This document shows, piece after piece, positions 39,916 to 48,720 of a stretch of 64,000 nt of DNA. Within the stretch, counting starts at the first letter, position 1. Each line of letters starts with the position of its first letter. This DNA is from Lutibacter citreus (GTDB lineage Bacteria > Bacteroidota > Bacteroidia > Flavobacteriales > Flavobacteriaceae), in NCBI RefSeq assembly GCF_003260195.1, contig NZ_QEIH01000003.1:372001-436000 (forward strand). Reading direction: 5' to 3'. The position numbers and the translations under genes are program-made. The notes under the pieces were generated by a model. The model did not search any database. It was not told the origin of the DNA and worked only from the letters and a program-made list of their open reading frames with translations.

Positions 39916-41298
39916 TTAATACAAATCACTTAAAGTTCTTAATAAGTTCGACTTACTCATAAATAATTTATATTCTGTATCAATTCTTTTTAATTGGTTT
40001 TCAATCAATTTAATTTCTCTATAATTTACAAGAAATAAAGAACCTTCTCCTAGGATGAATTTTCGTTCTTCACTATTTACAAGTTTTTTATAATCCGTTA
40101 CAAGATTTATTAAAATTTGATATTGCTTTTTGTAAGAATTTATTTCTTGTATTGTTGCAGAAATTTTATTTTTTAAATTGACTTTAGTTGCAGAAATATC
40201 AAAATTGATATCTTTCAATTTTAATTTTGCTAACTTTAAATCTGCGCGCTCTTTCCTTAAAAAGAAAGGAAAACTAATATTTAATCCGCTTTTATAATTT
40301 GTGGTATTTAATGAGTTTAGATTATTATAATCGGAAGTTAAAAAATTGTATTGTAAGTTAACTTCAGGTAGTAAGTTGTTTGTTTTTAGCTTTTTATCAA
40401 TATTTAAAATTTCTTTTTTAAAATGAAGTTCTTGTAATTTAGGGTGTTGTTCTAAATTATTGTTTAAAATAGAACTATTTAAAACAATATCTATTTTTCG
40501 TATTGTATTCACATCTGGATTAATTGCTTTTTCTAATTCTAAAGGCAAATTATTATCCAACCATAAATAATTAGAAAGTTCTAAAGTTGATTTTATATAT
40601 CCAATTTTTGCCTTTTCTAAATCTAACAATCTATTTTTTAAATTAATAGAGGTTTCTAGGGTGTCAATTGCAGGTTTGTCTCCTGCTAAAAAACTTTTTT
40701 TTACAATTTGTAACCGTGTTTCTGCATTTACAAGATAATCTTCATAAATTAATTTTGATTGATAATTTTTTAACCAATTAAAATATGAAATAATTGCACT
40801 ATATAAAACATCATTTATAATTAACTGCTGTTTTGCTTCAGCTTGTTTTGTATATAATTTTGCTTGTTTTAAAGTAGCCATACGTTGGTTAATTAGTAAT
40901 CCTTTTGCTAGTGGTACAGATATTCCTGCACTGTACAAACCTTTGTCGGGTGTTGTTAATTCTGGATTTAAATAATAACCATCATTCTTTTCATAATTTG
41001 CTTTTAGCTCAATACCATACCAAGTTGGAATCTTAAAAGAGGTATTTAATTTATTATAATATTCGGTTTTTTTAAATTTTTTACTATTGTAATCAACTTG
41101 TAATTTAGGGTCAAAAGCACCTCTAGATTTCAGCAGTTTAGTTTCGCTTTCAGTAGTTATAAGTTGTGCCTGTTTTACTATTGGATGATATTTTTTCACA
41201 AAACCTAAATATTCTACTAATGTTAAAATACGATCATTTTCTTGCGAAAAGCCTATAGAAGAACTTAAAAAAAATAATAAAATAAAAATTCTTTTCAT
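39916..41298 (-). CDS. TolC-family outer membrane efflux protein
   Basis: A 460-residue outer-membrane channel. Signal peptide 1-19 (ending GFSQ), then long helical hairpins with two repeats around residues 40-240 and 260-460 and short beta segments (LQVDYNSKKFKK; VNLQYNFLTSDYNN). The start overlaps the HlyD-type stop by one base, so the two are translated together. It completes a tripartite exporter with the ABC and adaptor genes. Confidence 0.85.
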   Translation of the reverse strand: MKRIFILLFFLSSSIGFSQENDRILTLVEYLGFVKKYHPIVKQAQLITTESETKLLKSRGAFDPKLQVDYNSKKFKKTEYYNKLNTSFKIPTWYGIELKANYEKNDGYYLNPELTTPDKGLYSAGISVPLAKGLLINQRMATLKQAKLYTKQAEAKQQLIINDVLYSAIISYFNWLKNYQSKLIYEDYLVNAETRLQIVKKSFLAGDKPAIDTLETSINLKNRLLDLEKAKIGYIKSTLELSNYLWLDNNLPLELEKAINPDVNTIRKIDIVLNSSILNNNLEQHPKLQELHFKKEILNIDKKLKTNNLLPEVNLQYNFLTSDYNNLNSLNTTNYKSGLNISFPFFLRKERADLKLAKLKLKDINFDISATKVNLKNKISATIQEINSYKKQYQILINLVTDYKKLVNSEERKFILGEGSLFLVNYREIKLIENQLKRIDTEYKLFMSKSNLLRTLSDLY

Positions 41299-42659
41299 TA
41301 TGCTTTCTTTTTATTATTTGAATATTTAGTGTTGTTGTTTGGTTGATAAAAGTTAGGAGGAAAGCTATTTATTAACCTCCATAATTCAAACCAAATAGGA
41401 ACATTATCTAGCAGTGCAACTGTTTTTGCTCCAGATCCAACACGAATTGCTTCCGGCCAATTAACATCATTTTTATCTGGAGCTAAAAGCACACGATACT
41501 TACCATTATTGCTAATAAAATTCTCAATTGCTACAACTTTAGCACCATAAGTTCCGTAGGAAACATTAGGCCATCCACTAAACACAATAGCTGGCCAACC
41601 ATCAAATTGAACTCGAACATTTTCGTTGGTATGAATAAGTGGTAAATCTATTGGTCTAATGTACATTTCTATTGCTAAATCATAGTTTGAAGGCATTATG
41701 TTTACAAGTTGTTCACCTTCTTTAAAAGTTTCTCCTACACCAGATTTAATAGCCTTATTTATAAAACCATCTTGCGGTGCTGTAACATATAAAAGGCTAT
41801 TACGTTTTTTATAATTTGCAAGATTAGTTTCTAATTTAGAGACTTCTGCTTCTGTATCAAAACCGCTTGATTGTGCTGTAAATAAATTACTTTGTGCTTT
41901 AGCTAATTTGTCTCCATAGGTTGCACTTATTGTTGAAATTGAAAGCTGAGAATTTATCACCTCATTTTGAGTACTTAAATACTTATTTTGTTGAGAAATA
42001 AGTTTAGCCTCTGCTTCTTGTAATTTGGCACTCTTTTCTTCTACATCTTTTACCGCTTTTAAACCTTCTTCATGTAATGAAACAGTTCTGTTATATTGCG
42101 TTTTTGCAATTTTAGCTTTTATTTTAATAGCTTCTAAATCCATACTATCCGTTTTTACTTTTAAACGTGTTTGTATTAATTTATTTTTAGCTTGTTTTAA
42201 CTTTAAAGCTCTTTCTTGTTGTAATGCTAAAATTTGATTTCTAGAGGCAATAACTTTATTTTTATAAGCCTCTACAGATGATGATTTAGCTGTAAGCTGA
42301 TTATCTGTTCTTTCTGCTAATCTTTCATCAAAATAATCACTTTTAACTTCTGAAATGCGAATAATAGTATCTCCTTTTTTTACAAAATCACCTTCTTGTA
42401 CAAACCATTCTTCAATACGTCCAGGAATTTGAGATTGTAAAGTTTGTGGCCTTTGATTTGGTTTTAAAGTAGTAACATTTCCGTTGCTTGTTATATTTTG
42501 TGTCCAAGGTAAAAAGAGAATTACTACCAAAATGATAGAAAAATAGAATAAAAAACGCTTAAAACCTTTATGATATTGTTTTGAAAATATTTCTTGACCA
42601 GATTTAAACGATTTAATATTTATATTTTCTGAAACTTTATTATTTGAAATGTTTAGCAT
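41298..42659 (-). CDS. HlyD-family membrane fusion protein
   Basis: A 453-residue periplasmic adaptor. One membrane helix (about 34-52), then a lipoyl half-motif QIPGRIEEWFVQEGDFVKKG, a long coiled-coil hairpin (about 105-280) and a second lipoyl half (LYVTAPQDGFINKAIKSGVG) followed by beta-barrel domains (IRPIDLPLIHTNENVRVQFD). This is the adaptor pattern of type I secretion or drug export. It lies two bases after the ABC gene. Confidence 0.9.
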   Translation of the reverse strand: MLNISNNKVSENINIKSFKSGQEIFSKQYHKGFKRFLFYFSIILVVILFLPWTQNITSNGNVTTLKPNQRPQTLQSQIPGRIEEWFVQEGDFVKKGDTIIRISEVKSDYFDERLAERTDNQLTAKSSSVEAYKNKVIASRNQILALQQERALKLKQAKNKLIQTRLKVKTDSMDLEAIKIKAKIAKTQYNRTVSLHEEGLKAVKDVEEKSAKLQEAEAKLISQQNKYLSTQNEVINSQLSISTISATYGDKLAKAQSNLFTAQSSGFDTEAEVSKLETNLANYKKRNSLLYVTAPQDGFINKAIKSGVGETFKEGEQLVNIMPSNYDLAIEMYIRPIDLPLIHTNENVRVQFDGWPAIVFSGWPNVSYGTYGAKVVAIENFISNNGKYRVLLAPDKNDVNWPEAIRVGSGAKTVALLDNVPIWFELWRLINSFPPNFYQPNNNTKYSNNKKKA

Positions 42660-42661
42660 AC

Positions 42662-44332
42662 TTATATTTTTTCATAATTAATAATAGTCCCATTTTTTAA
42701 TGTAATAAGTTTATTGCATTTAAGTTTCCATTTCTCATTATTACTAATTATAATTAAGCTCCAATTTTGTGAACTATCGGTTAAAAAGGCAAGAATACGT
42801 TCTGCTTCATCCTTATGGAATTGATCTAAAGGATTTTCTAGGATTAACATTTTTGGTTTCTTCATGATTGCTCTTGCCAAAATAATTTTTTTTGAAACTG
42901 TGTAAGGAATTTGCTTTCCTTCGGGATTTAAAATGGTATTTAAACCTTTAGGCTGTTGTTTTAAAAAATCTGTAAGACCTACATCATAAAATGTTTTATA
43001 AATATCTTCATCAGTAATCTCTTTATTTCCAAAAGTTATATTTTCTCTAATAGTACCTTCAAAAGGAGTTTCTTCAGAAATTGAAATTCCTAATTTGGCT
43101 CGATATTCATTAATAAATAAACTTTCAATTGAAAGATTATTTATATAAACATGTCCTGAATTTGGTAATTTTAAGCCAGTAACGAGCTGCAATAAAGTTG
43201 ATTTTCCAGAACCACTTTCACCTCCAAGTAAAATTCTATCTTTAGGGTTTATTGTAAAAGATATTCCATTTAAAATAGGGTTATTCTTTTCCTTTGTTTT
43301 ATAAATTACGTCATCAAATTCAACTGTAAAATCTAAATCATCTTTAATTAATTCTCCTTTTTGAGATTCAAGTGGTTTATCTACAATTTGTCCTAATTTC
43401 TCAATTGAAGTAAGCACATCATAAAAGGACTCTAATCCTAAAATTAATTTTTCAACAGAGTTTATTACTAAAAGAATAATAATTTCAGCAGCAACAAATT
43501 GACCTATATTCATACGCTGATCTAAAACTAAAAAACCTCCAATTAATAATAAACCAGCGGTTATTAATACCTTAAAGCCTATCATTTGGGCAAATTGCAA
43601 CACTAATATTTTAAAATGATTTTCGCGAGAGTCTAAATAATCACTAACAAGGACATCACTTTTTTGTAAGGCTAAAGAGGTTCTTCCTGAAAGTTTAAAG
43701 CTAATTACAGCTCTAGAGATTTCTTGTAACCAATGTGCTACTTTATATTTATTTTTAGATTCAGTTAAACTAGTATCTAACCCTTTTTGAGCTGTGAATT
43801 TGAATAAAATAAAAATTAAAATAATTAATAAAAATCCAAAAAATATAAAAAATGGGTGGTAAAAAGAGAGTAGAATTAAAGCAAATATAATTTGTAATAA
43901 TGCAGAAGGGACATCTATTAAAATTTTAGACAATCCTTTTTGAATGGTTAAAGTATCAAAAAAACGATTTGCTAATTCAGGAAGGTAATAATCATTTAAT
44001 TCACTCATTTTTATTTTTGGAAAACGATAGCTAAGCTCAAATGAAGCTTTTGTGAAAATACGTTGTTGAATAGTTTCAATAATACGCATTTGCATTAGTT
44101 TTAAAACACCTGCAAAGGCGACTCCTGCTGTTACTAATATAACTAATACAATCCAAGATGCTGATACTTGAGCACTTTGTAATAAATTAATAATGGCTTG
44201 AATTCCTAAAGGTAAAGATAAGGTTACAATACCTTCAAAAATGGCATAATATGATACTTGATAAATATCTTTACGTTCTAATTCTAAAAGTCCAATAAAA
44301 CGTTTCCAAGGAGTTAAAGTGTTATTTTTCAT
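42662..44332 (-). CDS. ABC exporter with a degenerate ATPase domain
   Basis: A 556-residue half-transporter: five to six membrane helices (about 22-310), then an ATPase domain. Walker A is intact (GGESGSGK, K377) but other catalytic features are not: the signature is YTVSKK instead of LSGGQ, Walker B reads LILENP where the usual is hhhhDEP, and the H-loop is ISNNEK, with Asn in place of His. No C39 peptidase domain is present. It may be a poor or inactive ATPase that needs a partner, or a conserved variant. The substrate is unknown. It overlaps the TetR gene by 11 bases. Confidence 0.85.
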   Translation of the reverse strand: MKNNTLTPWKRFIGLLELERKDIYQVSYYAIFEGIVTLSLPLGIQAIINLLQSAQVSASWIVLVILVTAGVAFAGVLKLMQMRIIETIQQRIFTKASFELSYRFPKIKMSELNDYYLPELANRFFDTLTIQKGLSKILIDVPSALLQIIFALILLSFYHPFFIFFGFLLIILIFILFKFTAQKGLDTSLTESKNKYKVAHWLQEISRAVISFKLSGRTSLALQKSDVLVSDYLDSRENHFKILVLQFAQMIGFKVLITAGLLLIGGFLVLDQRMNIGQFVAAEIIILLVINSVEKLILGLESFYDVLTSIEKLGQIVDKPLESQKGELIKDDLDFTVEFDDVIYKTKEKNNPILNGISFTINPKDRILLGGESGSGKSTLLQLVTGLKLPNSGHVYINNLSIESLFINEYRAKLGISISEETPFEGTIRENITFGNKEITDEDIYKTFYDVGLTDFLKQQPKGLNTILNPEGKQIPYTVSKKIILARAIMKKPKMLILENPLDQFHKDEAERILAFLTDSSQNWSLIIISNNEKWKLKCNKLITLKNGTIINYEKI

Positions 44333-45005
44333 TAAGTAATAATAATTTAAGTGCTAAATCTGTGAAAAAAATGGTTGGTGTATTTTTTGAATTACAATTT
44401 GTTATAGATTTAAAATGAGTTTTCATAAAATGTTGATGTAATGCACCTTCAATAATTGTACTTGCTAAACTTAAATTGTAGTTGTAAACATTATTATATG
44501 ATGAAATTATCTCTGATAAACGTGTAACTACACGTTTGTACGACATAAAACAACCGTCTTTATTTTCGGTATCTACATTTTTAGTTAAATATGATTTAGA
44601 ATTTTCATTAATAACAATTTGGTTTAACAAAACTTCATTAATATGACTAAAATTAGTATCCTCTTTTGTGGTTCTTGTAACTATTTCGATAGCCTTTTTT
44701 AACTTTTCTTCATTATTATTAATACTATATGTTTCAAGAACAAGTTGGTATTCTATCCAGCTCCAATACCAAGAAGTAAGATAAACTAGTAACATATGTT
44801 TACTTTCAAAATAGCGATATATAGAACTTTCATTAGAGCATATAAGTTTTCCTAATTTTTTAAAATTAAAATCTTCAAAACCAATTTCCACTATTAGAAC
44901 AATGCTATTTTCAATAATTTTCTTACCTAAAGTGGATGATTCTGGATCTTTTAAATAAATTCCTTGAGGAATTTCTATTTTAATATTTGATAGTATACTT
45001 CTCAT
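44322..45005 (-). CDS. TetR-family regulator of the efflux operon
   Basis: A 227-residue protein from the ATG at 45005. The N-terminal helix-turn-helix is visible (IVEIGFEDFNFKKLGKLICS then NESSIYRYFESKHMLLVYLT, about 33-75) with the TetR tyrosine-rich end of the recognition helix, and the rest is a helical ligand-binding domain. It is first in a four-gene operon (TetR-ABC-HlyD-TolC) with overlaps or gaps of at most two bases throughout, so it probably represses its own operon. A start at 45026 would add seven residues upstream. Confidence 0.85.
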   Translation of the reverse strand: MRSILSNIKIEIPQGIYLKDPESSTLGKKIIENSIVLIVEIGFEDFNFKKLGKLICSNESSIYRYFESKHMLLVYLTSWYWSWIEYQLVLETYSINNNEEKLKKAIEIVTRTTKEDTNFSHINEVLLNQIVINENSKSYLTKNVDTENKDGCFMSYKRVVTRLSEIISSYNNVYNYNLSLASTIIEGALHQHFMKTHFKSITNCNSKNTPTIFFTDLALKLLLLNEK

Positions 45006-45026
45006 AATTAAAACTATTAAAGGCAA

Positions 45027-45376
45027 ATATAATAGTAATACTATTAATTATGAAAATATTTTGTTAAAAATTATTATTTGGTTGAATAACATTATAAAAC
45101 TGTATCGAGTAAAAGGATTGTGAAATTTTTAATATTATATCTAAATTACCTAATGCATAATGGCTTTATAAAAATTAATACGCACTTGTTAATGGTATCT
45201 TTTTAATTAAATCAGCCTTTGATTTTTATACTTAAAAAAGTAAATAAAAAAGAGATTCGTGGATCTTGTGAATTTAATGGTAGAATAAAATAATTGTGAG
45301 TAAACATTTATTTTTCTATCAAAAGAAAGAGATTAAGTGTAAAGTATGTAATAAAAATAAATTAAAAATATTTTCT
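45027..45376. other. Intergenic region upstream of the EAD operon promoter
   Basis: A 350-base AT-rich stretch between the divergent TetR and EAD-operon genes. No open frame or repeat stands out. It presumably contains the TetR promoter and operator, which I could not identify with confidence. Confidence 0.35.
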
Positions 45377-45410
45377 TATATTTGAGATAACCATTAATAT
45401 TTCAATGGTT
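45377..45410 (+). promoter_or_regulatory. -7 element with a dyad at the transcript start, EAD operon
   Basis: TATATTTG (45377-45384) is a perfect TAnnTTTG. Immediately after it AACCATT (45389-45395) and AATGGTT (45404-45410) form a perfect inverted repeat with an eight-base spacer, extending to near-matches outside. At about +1 to +20 this could be a repressor operator or a 5' hairpin. The leader would be about 130 bases. Confidence 0.5.
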
Positions 45411-45519
45411 TATACTTCCCCAGAATAAGCAACGGTACTATATTTTATAATTGTAAACAATTTTTAAATATAATTATTACTGATAATCAAAACAAAAATA
45501 TTAATCATATTCCTTTAAT

Positions 45520-47964
45520 ATGAGGTATTTTTTAAATTCTAAAGATATGAATCAAGAAGCTATAGACCTTGTTATTAATAATGTGAAAATATTATTATCT
45601 AATGATAAGATAGAGGAATCAATTGTTATTTTAAAAAAAGAATTTGCACCGATATCTAAAGATCTCAGTACTCCCATTATTTTAAACTCTGGAAGTTTTA
45701 AAACACTAAAAGCAAATCATAATTCAGAACTTATCAGTGAATCCGATTATAAAGTTAACCGTGCTAAACTTAAAAGAAACCTTTTAGGAATTATGGATAT
45801 GGTAGATACAGAGCTAGAAACGCTTCGTATTATGGATTCTTTTAAAACAATCTACACCACAACTTCCAAAGAAAATTTAGAAAAAATTCAAGGTCCAAAT
45901 AATACATTGGTGCCAATGAGCTGGGTTTATAAAGCTATTGAAGTTTCAAAAAGTGTGTGTCAAGTTATTAGAGCAGATGGTACAAAAGGAACAGGTTGGT
46001 TATTAGAAAATGGTTGGATGATTACAAACCACCATGTAATACCTAATGCAAATCTTGCAGCAACTTCTAAAATAGTTTTTGATTATGAAGAAGATATACA
46101 TGGATCTAACAGAAAAACTAGTGAATTTAAGCTAGATCCCAAAGGTGCATTATTTAGTTCTTTATTAAAATTAGATTATGCATATATTAAGGTTATTGAT
46201 AACCCCGCAAACCCATTGAAGAAATGGGGACATTTAAAAGTAAATATTTTTAGCGAGCCTCAAATAGAGCATTTTGTAAACATTATTCAACATCCTTTAG
46301 GAGAAAAAAAACAAATTGCCTTAACCAGAAATAATATTGTTGCAATAGATAATGAAAAAATATTCTATAAAACAGATACAGAAAAAGGCTCTAGTGGTGC
46401 TCCAGTATTTGATGCAGATTGGAATGTTATTGCTTTACATCATGCAGGTAAAACAGAAGAAGATGGAGGATTAGTTGTAAATCAAGAGACAGGCAAAAAA
46501 ATGGGAGCAAATGAAGGTATTCTTATAAAATTTGTAATGGAAGATATAAAAAGGCAACAAGGAACTAGTGATGTTGCTAATACAGATATTAATGAAGATG
46601 AAGAAGTGCATTCAAATTTACAAGCATTTAATTCCAATAAAGTTATAACACCAGAATCTTTTTTAGAAAAAGCAAGAGCCCAAATTTCAGATGATCCAAA
46701 AACACGTTTAACATTTTTAGTTAAAACATATCTGGCAGAACCAGACTGTGTTATTGATATACATACACATATTTTTGATAAGCGTTGTCTATCTATAAGA
46801 TATATATTATTAAGAATGCTAAAATCTGTAGCATTAAGTAAAATGGGGATTGAAGCTGTGGAGCAAGAGACTCAAAAAATGGAGTTACTTATAAAAGAAG
46901 AAGAAGAAATTTATGAAGAAATATCACAAGGCATGGATGATTCTGATGCCGATTGGGAAAAATTAGAGGCAGAACTTGATAAAACAGTAGATATATATGA
47001 AAACTTTGAAATTTTTGGATTTGATGTAAAAGAAGCTCTTCAAGTTCTTAGAAAGAAGAACATGGCTGAAGTTCTAGACTTTTATCATGACAAATATGCA
47101 ATTACAAACTTACCTGAATTTTCAAACAGTAAAATGGTTATAGGTATCTTACAAATGGATTTAGAGACAGGGTGGGGAGGAACTCCAAGACGTAATTTTA
47201 AAGAGCAAATTAATGATATTAAAAAAATTAGTAAAGAACGTGCCATAATACCATTCTTAGCTTTAGATCCAAGACGTGCAGATGCAAAAGGAAAAGATGA
47301 AAACTTATACGAATTATTTTTAGATGTTTTCTCAGATCCAAACACACCGTTTTTTGGTGTAAAATGTTATCCTTCTTTAGGTTATAAGCCAACAGATATT
47401 AGATTAGATCCTATTTTTAAAATTTGTGCTGAAAAAAATATTCCTGTGTTAACGCATTGTGGAGGCGAAACAGTTTCTACATTTAAGAAAACAATTAGAA
47501 TTAAAGATAAGAAAGGGTATCATAATTACAAAATACCAGGTAAAAAAAGAAATGATAGGGCTCGTTATTTAAATGAGCCTGAACATTGGGAACCAGTTCT
47601 AGAAAAGTATAATAACTTAAAATTAAATTTAGGTCATTTTGGGGGTGATGATAATTGGTTAAACTTTGGAAAATTTAATAAAAACACAAGAATTGAGCGC
47701 ATTTTTAAAATGATGAAAAACCCGAATTGGAAAGTTTATGGTGATTTTTCTTTTAATCTAGTAGAAGACAATTTATTCAAAAAGTTTAAAGATGAATTAG
47801 ACAAACAACCTGATATTGCTGCAAGAACACTTTATGGTACAGATTATTGGGTGGTTTTACCTGCGGGTGATTTACTGCAAGAGCAAGATAAATTTTTAAA
47901 GCAGCTAAACAACCATAAGGCTGCAATGCTTAGAGATAATACCTTAAAATATTTATTAGATTAA
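45520..47964 (+). CDS. EAD-like domain, trypsin-like protease and amidohydrolase fusion
   Basis: An 814-residue, apparently cytoplasmic protein with three parts. Residues 10-105 form a helical domain like effector-associated domains (IILNSGSFKTLKANHN, then KVNRAKLKRNLLGIMDMVD) that resembles the start of the protein at 48721. Residues 135-350 are a trypsin-fold protease with His172 (TNHHV), Asp219 (KLDYAYIKV) and Ser292 (KGSSGAP). Residues 405-814 are an amidohydrolase-2-type metal hydrolase with His415/His417 (IDIHTHIF), His646 (LTHCGGE), His706 (LGHFGG) and Asp775 (YGTDYW). All catalytic residues look intact. The first Met is kept; 45547 is an alternative. I infer an effector kept inactive until triggered by the NTPase genes. 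Confidence 0.8.
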   Translation: MRYFLNSKDMNQEAIDLVINNVKILLSNDKIEESIVILKKEFAPISKDLSTPIILNSGSFKTLKANHNSELISESDYKVNRAKLKRNLLGIMDMVDTELETLRIMDSFKTIYTTTSKENLEKIQGPNNTLVPMSWVYKAIEVSKSVCQVIRADGTKGTGWLLENGWMITNHHVIPNANLAATSKIVFDYEEDIHGSNRKTSEFKLDPKGALFSSLLKLDYAYIKVIDNPANPLKKWGHLKVNIFSEPQIEHFVNIIQHPLGEKKQIALTRNNIVAIDNEKIFYKTDTEKGSSGAPVFDADWNVIALHHAGKTEEDGGLVVNQETGKKMGANEGILIKFVMEDIKRQQGTSDVANTDINEDEEVHSNLQAFNSNKVITPESFLEKARAQISDDPKTRLTFLVKTYLAEPDCVIDIHTHIFDKRCLSIRYILLRMLKSVALSKMGIEAVEQETQKMELLIKEEEEIYEEISQGMDDSDADWEKLEAELDKTVDIYENFEIFGFDVKEALQVLRKKNMAEVLDFYHDKYAITNLPEFSNSKMVIGILQMDLETGWGGTPRRNFKEQINDIKKISKERAIIPFLALDPRRADAKGKDENLYELFLDVFSDPNTPFFGVKCYPSLGYKPTDIRLDPIFKICAEKNIPVLTHCGGETVSTFKKTIRIKDKKGYHNYKIPGKKRNDRARYLNEPEHWEPVLEKYNNLKLNLGHFGGDDNWLNFGKFNKNTRIERIFKMMKNPNWKVYGDFSFNLVEDNLFKKFKDELDKQPDIAARTLYGTDYWVVLPAGDLLQEQDKFLKQLNNHKAAMLRDNTLKYLLD

Positions 47965-47969
47965 AAATT

Positions 47970-48704
47970 ATGGATACTAAAACATACATTGAAAAATTAG
48001 AGCTTATAAAAATAGATTCTAGAATAAATTTTACGGATTATAGTAAATTTGAATCTGATACAAAAACACCAAGTTTTTTAAACTATAAAGGACTTAATTC
48101 TTTTACTGAAAACGTGTCTAAGCAGTCTAGAGAAGATGTGCTCAACTCCATGTTGTTAGCACAAAGAGCTGCTACTAAATCATTTCCAGAAGAAACACAA
48201 ATGGCAGATTGGTACACTATGTATTTTGAAGTTTTACAACGTTTGGGATGGCTCATTAGTCAAAAAGATTTTAACGCCCTTGGAGAAGAAGCAAATGCTT
48301 TAGAATTAGATAAGGCTATTTTTTCATTGCTAAAAGATTTATTAACTGGACAACAAATAAATGTACTTTTAAAGTCTTTAGATCTTTTAAAATCTTTAGG
48401 TGAAGATGATAAAAGGTTGGTAGCTTTTGAGCAAAATACATTAACACATAATCGAGGAAATTTTCAGTTGGGTTTGGCAGAAGAGTTAAATGGTAATGTG
48501 TCTATTTTAGGTTCTGGATTTATATTAGAATCTAAGAAAAAAATTAGAAGAATCTTGTTTGTGAAATTTGGTAAAAATGTAATGAAAATGAAGCTTCATT
48601 TTTTTAGAGCAGAATTAGTTACTTCCGCTTATGCTAAAAATAGAGACTTTGTGATAAAAAAATTAGGAAATTCAGAGCAGTACATTGCATCGTTAGACAT
48701 TTAA
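47970..48704 (+). CDS. Unknown protein, second gene of the EAD operon
   Basis: A 244-residue predicted cytoplasmic protein, five bases after the protease-amidohydrolase gene. The first 130 residues are helical, including SREDVLNSMLLAQRAATKSF and MADWYTMYFEVLQRLGWLIS. The last 90 contain beta strands (GNFQLGLAEELNGNVSILGS and RRILFVKFGKNVMKMKLHFF). There is a slight likeness in layout to the Evf-type virulence factor domain, which I would not use as an assignment. It could be an additional effector, an immunity-like partner or a substrate. Confidence 0.65.
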   Translation: MDTKTYIEKLELIKIDSRINFTDYSKFESDTKTPSFLNYKGLNSFTENVSKQSREDVLNSMLLAQRAATKSFPEETQMADWYTMYFEVLQRLGWLISQKDFNALGEEANALELDKAIFSLLKDLLTGQQINVLLKSLDLLKSLGEDDKRLVAFEQNTLTHNRGNFQLGLAEELNGNVSILGSGFILESKKKIRRILFVKFGKNVMKMKLHFFRAELVTSAYAKNRDFVIKKLGNSEQYIASLDI

Positions 48705-48720
48705 TTAAAAATATTATTTT

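Noticed and set aside
45520..47964. Treating the protease part as a secreted HtrA-type protein
   Set aside because: There is no signal peptide or PDZ domain, and the protease is fused between an EAD-like domain and an amidohydrolase, so a cytoplasmic effector is more likely.
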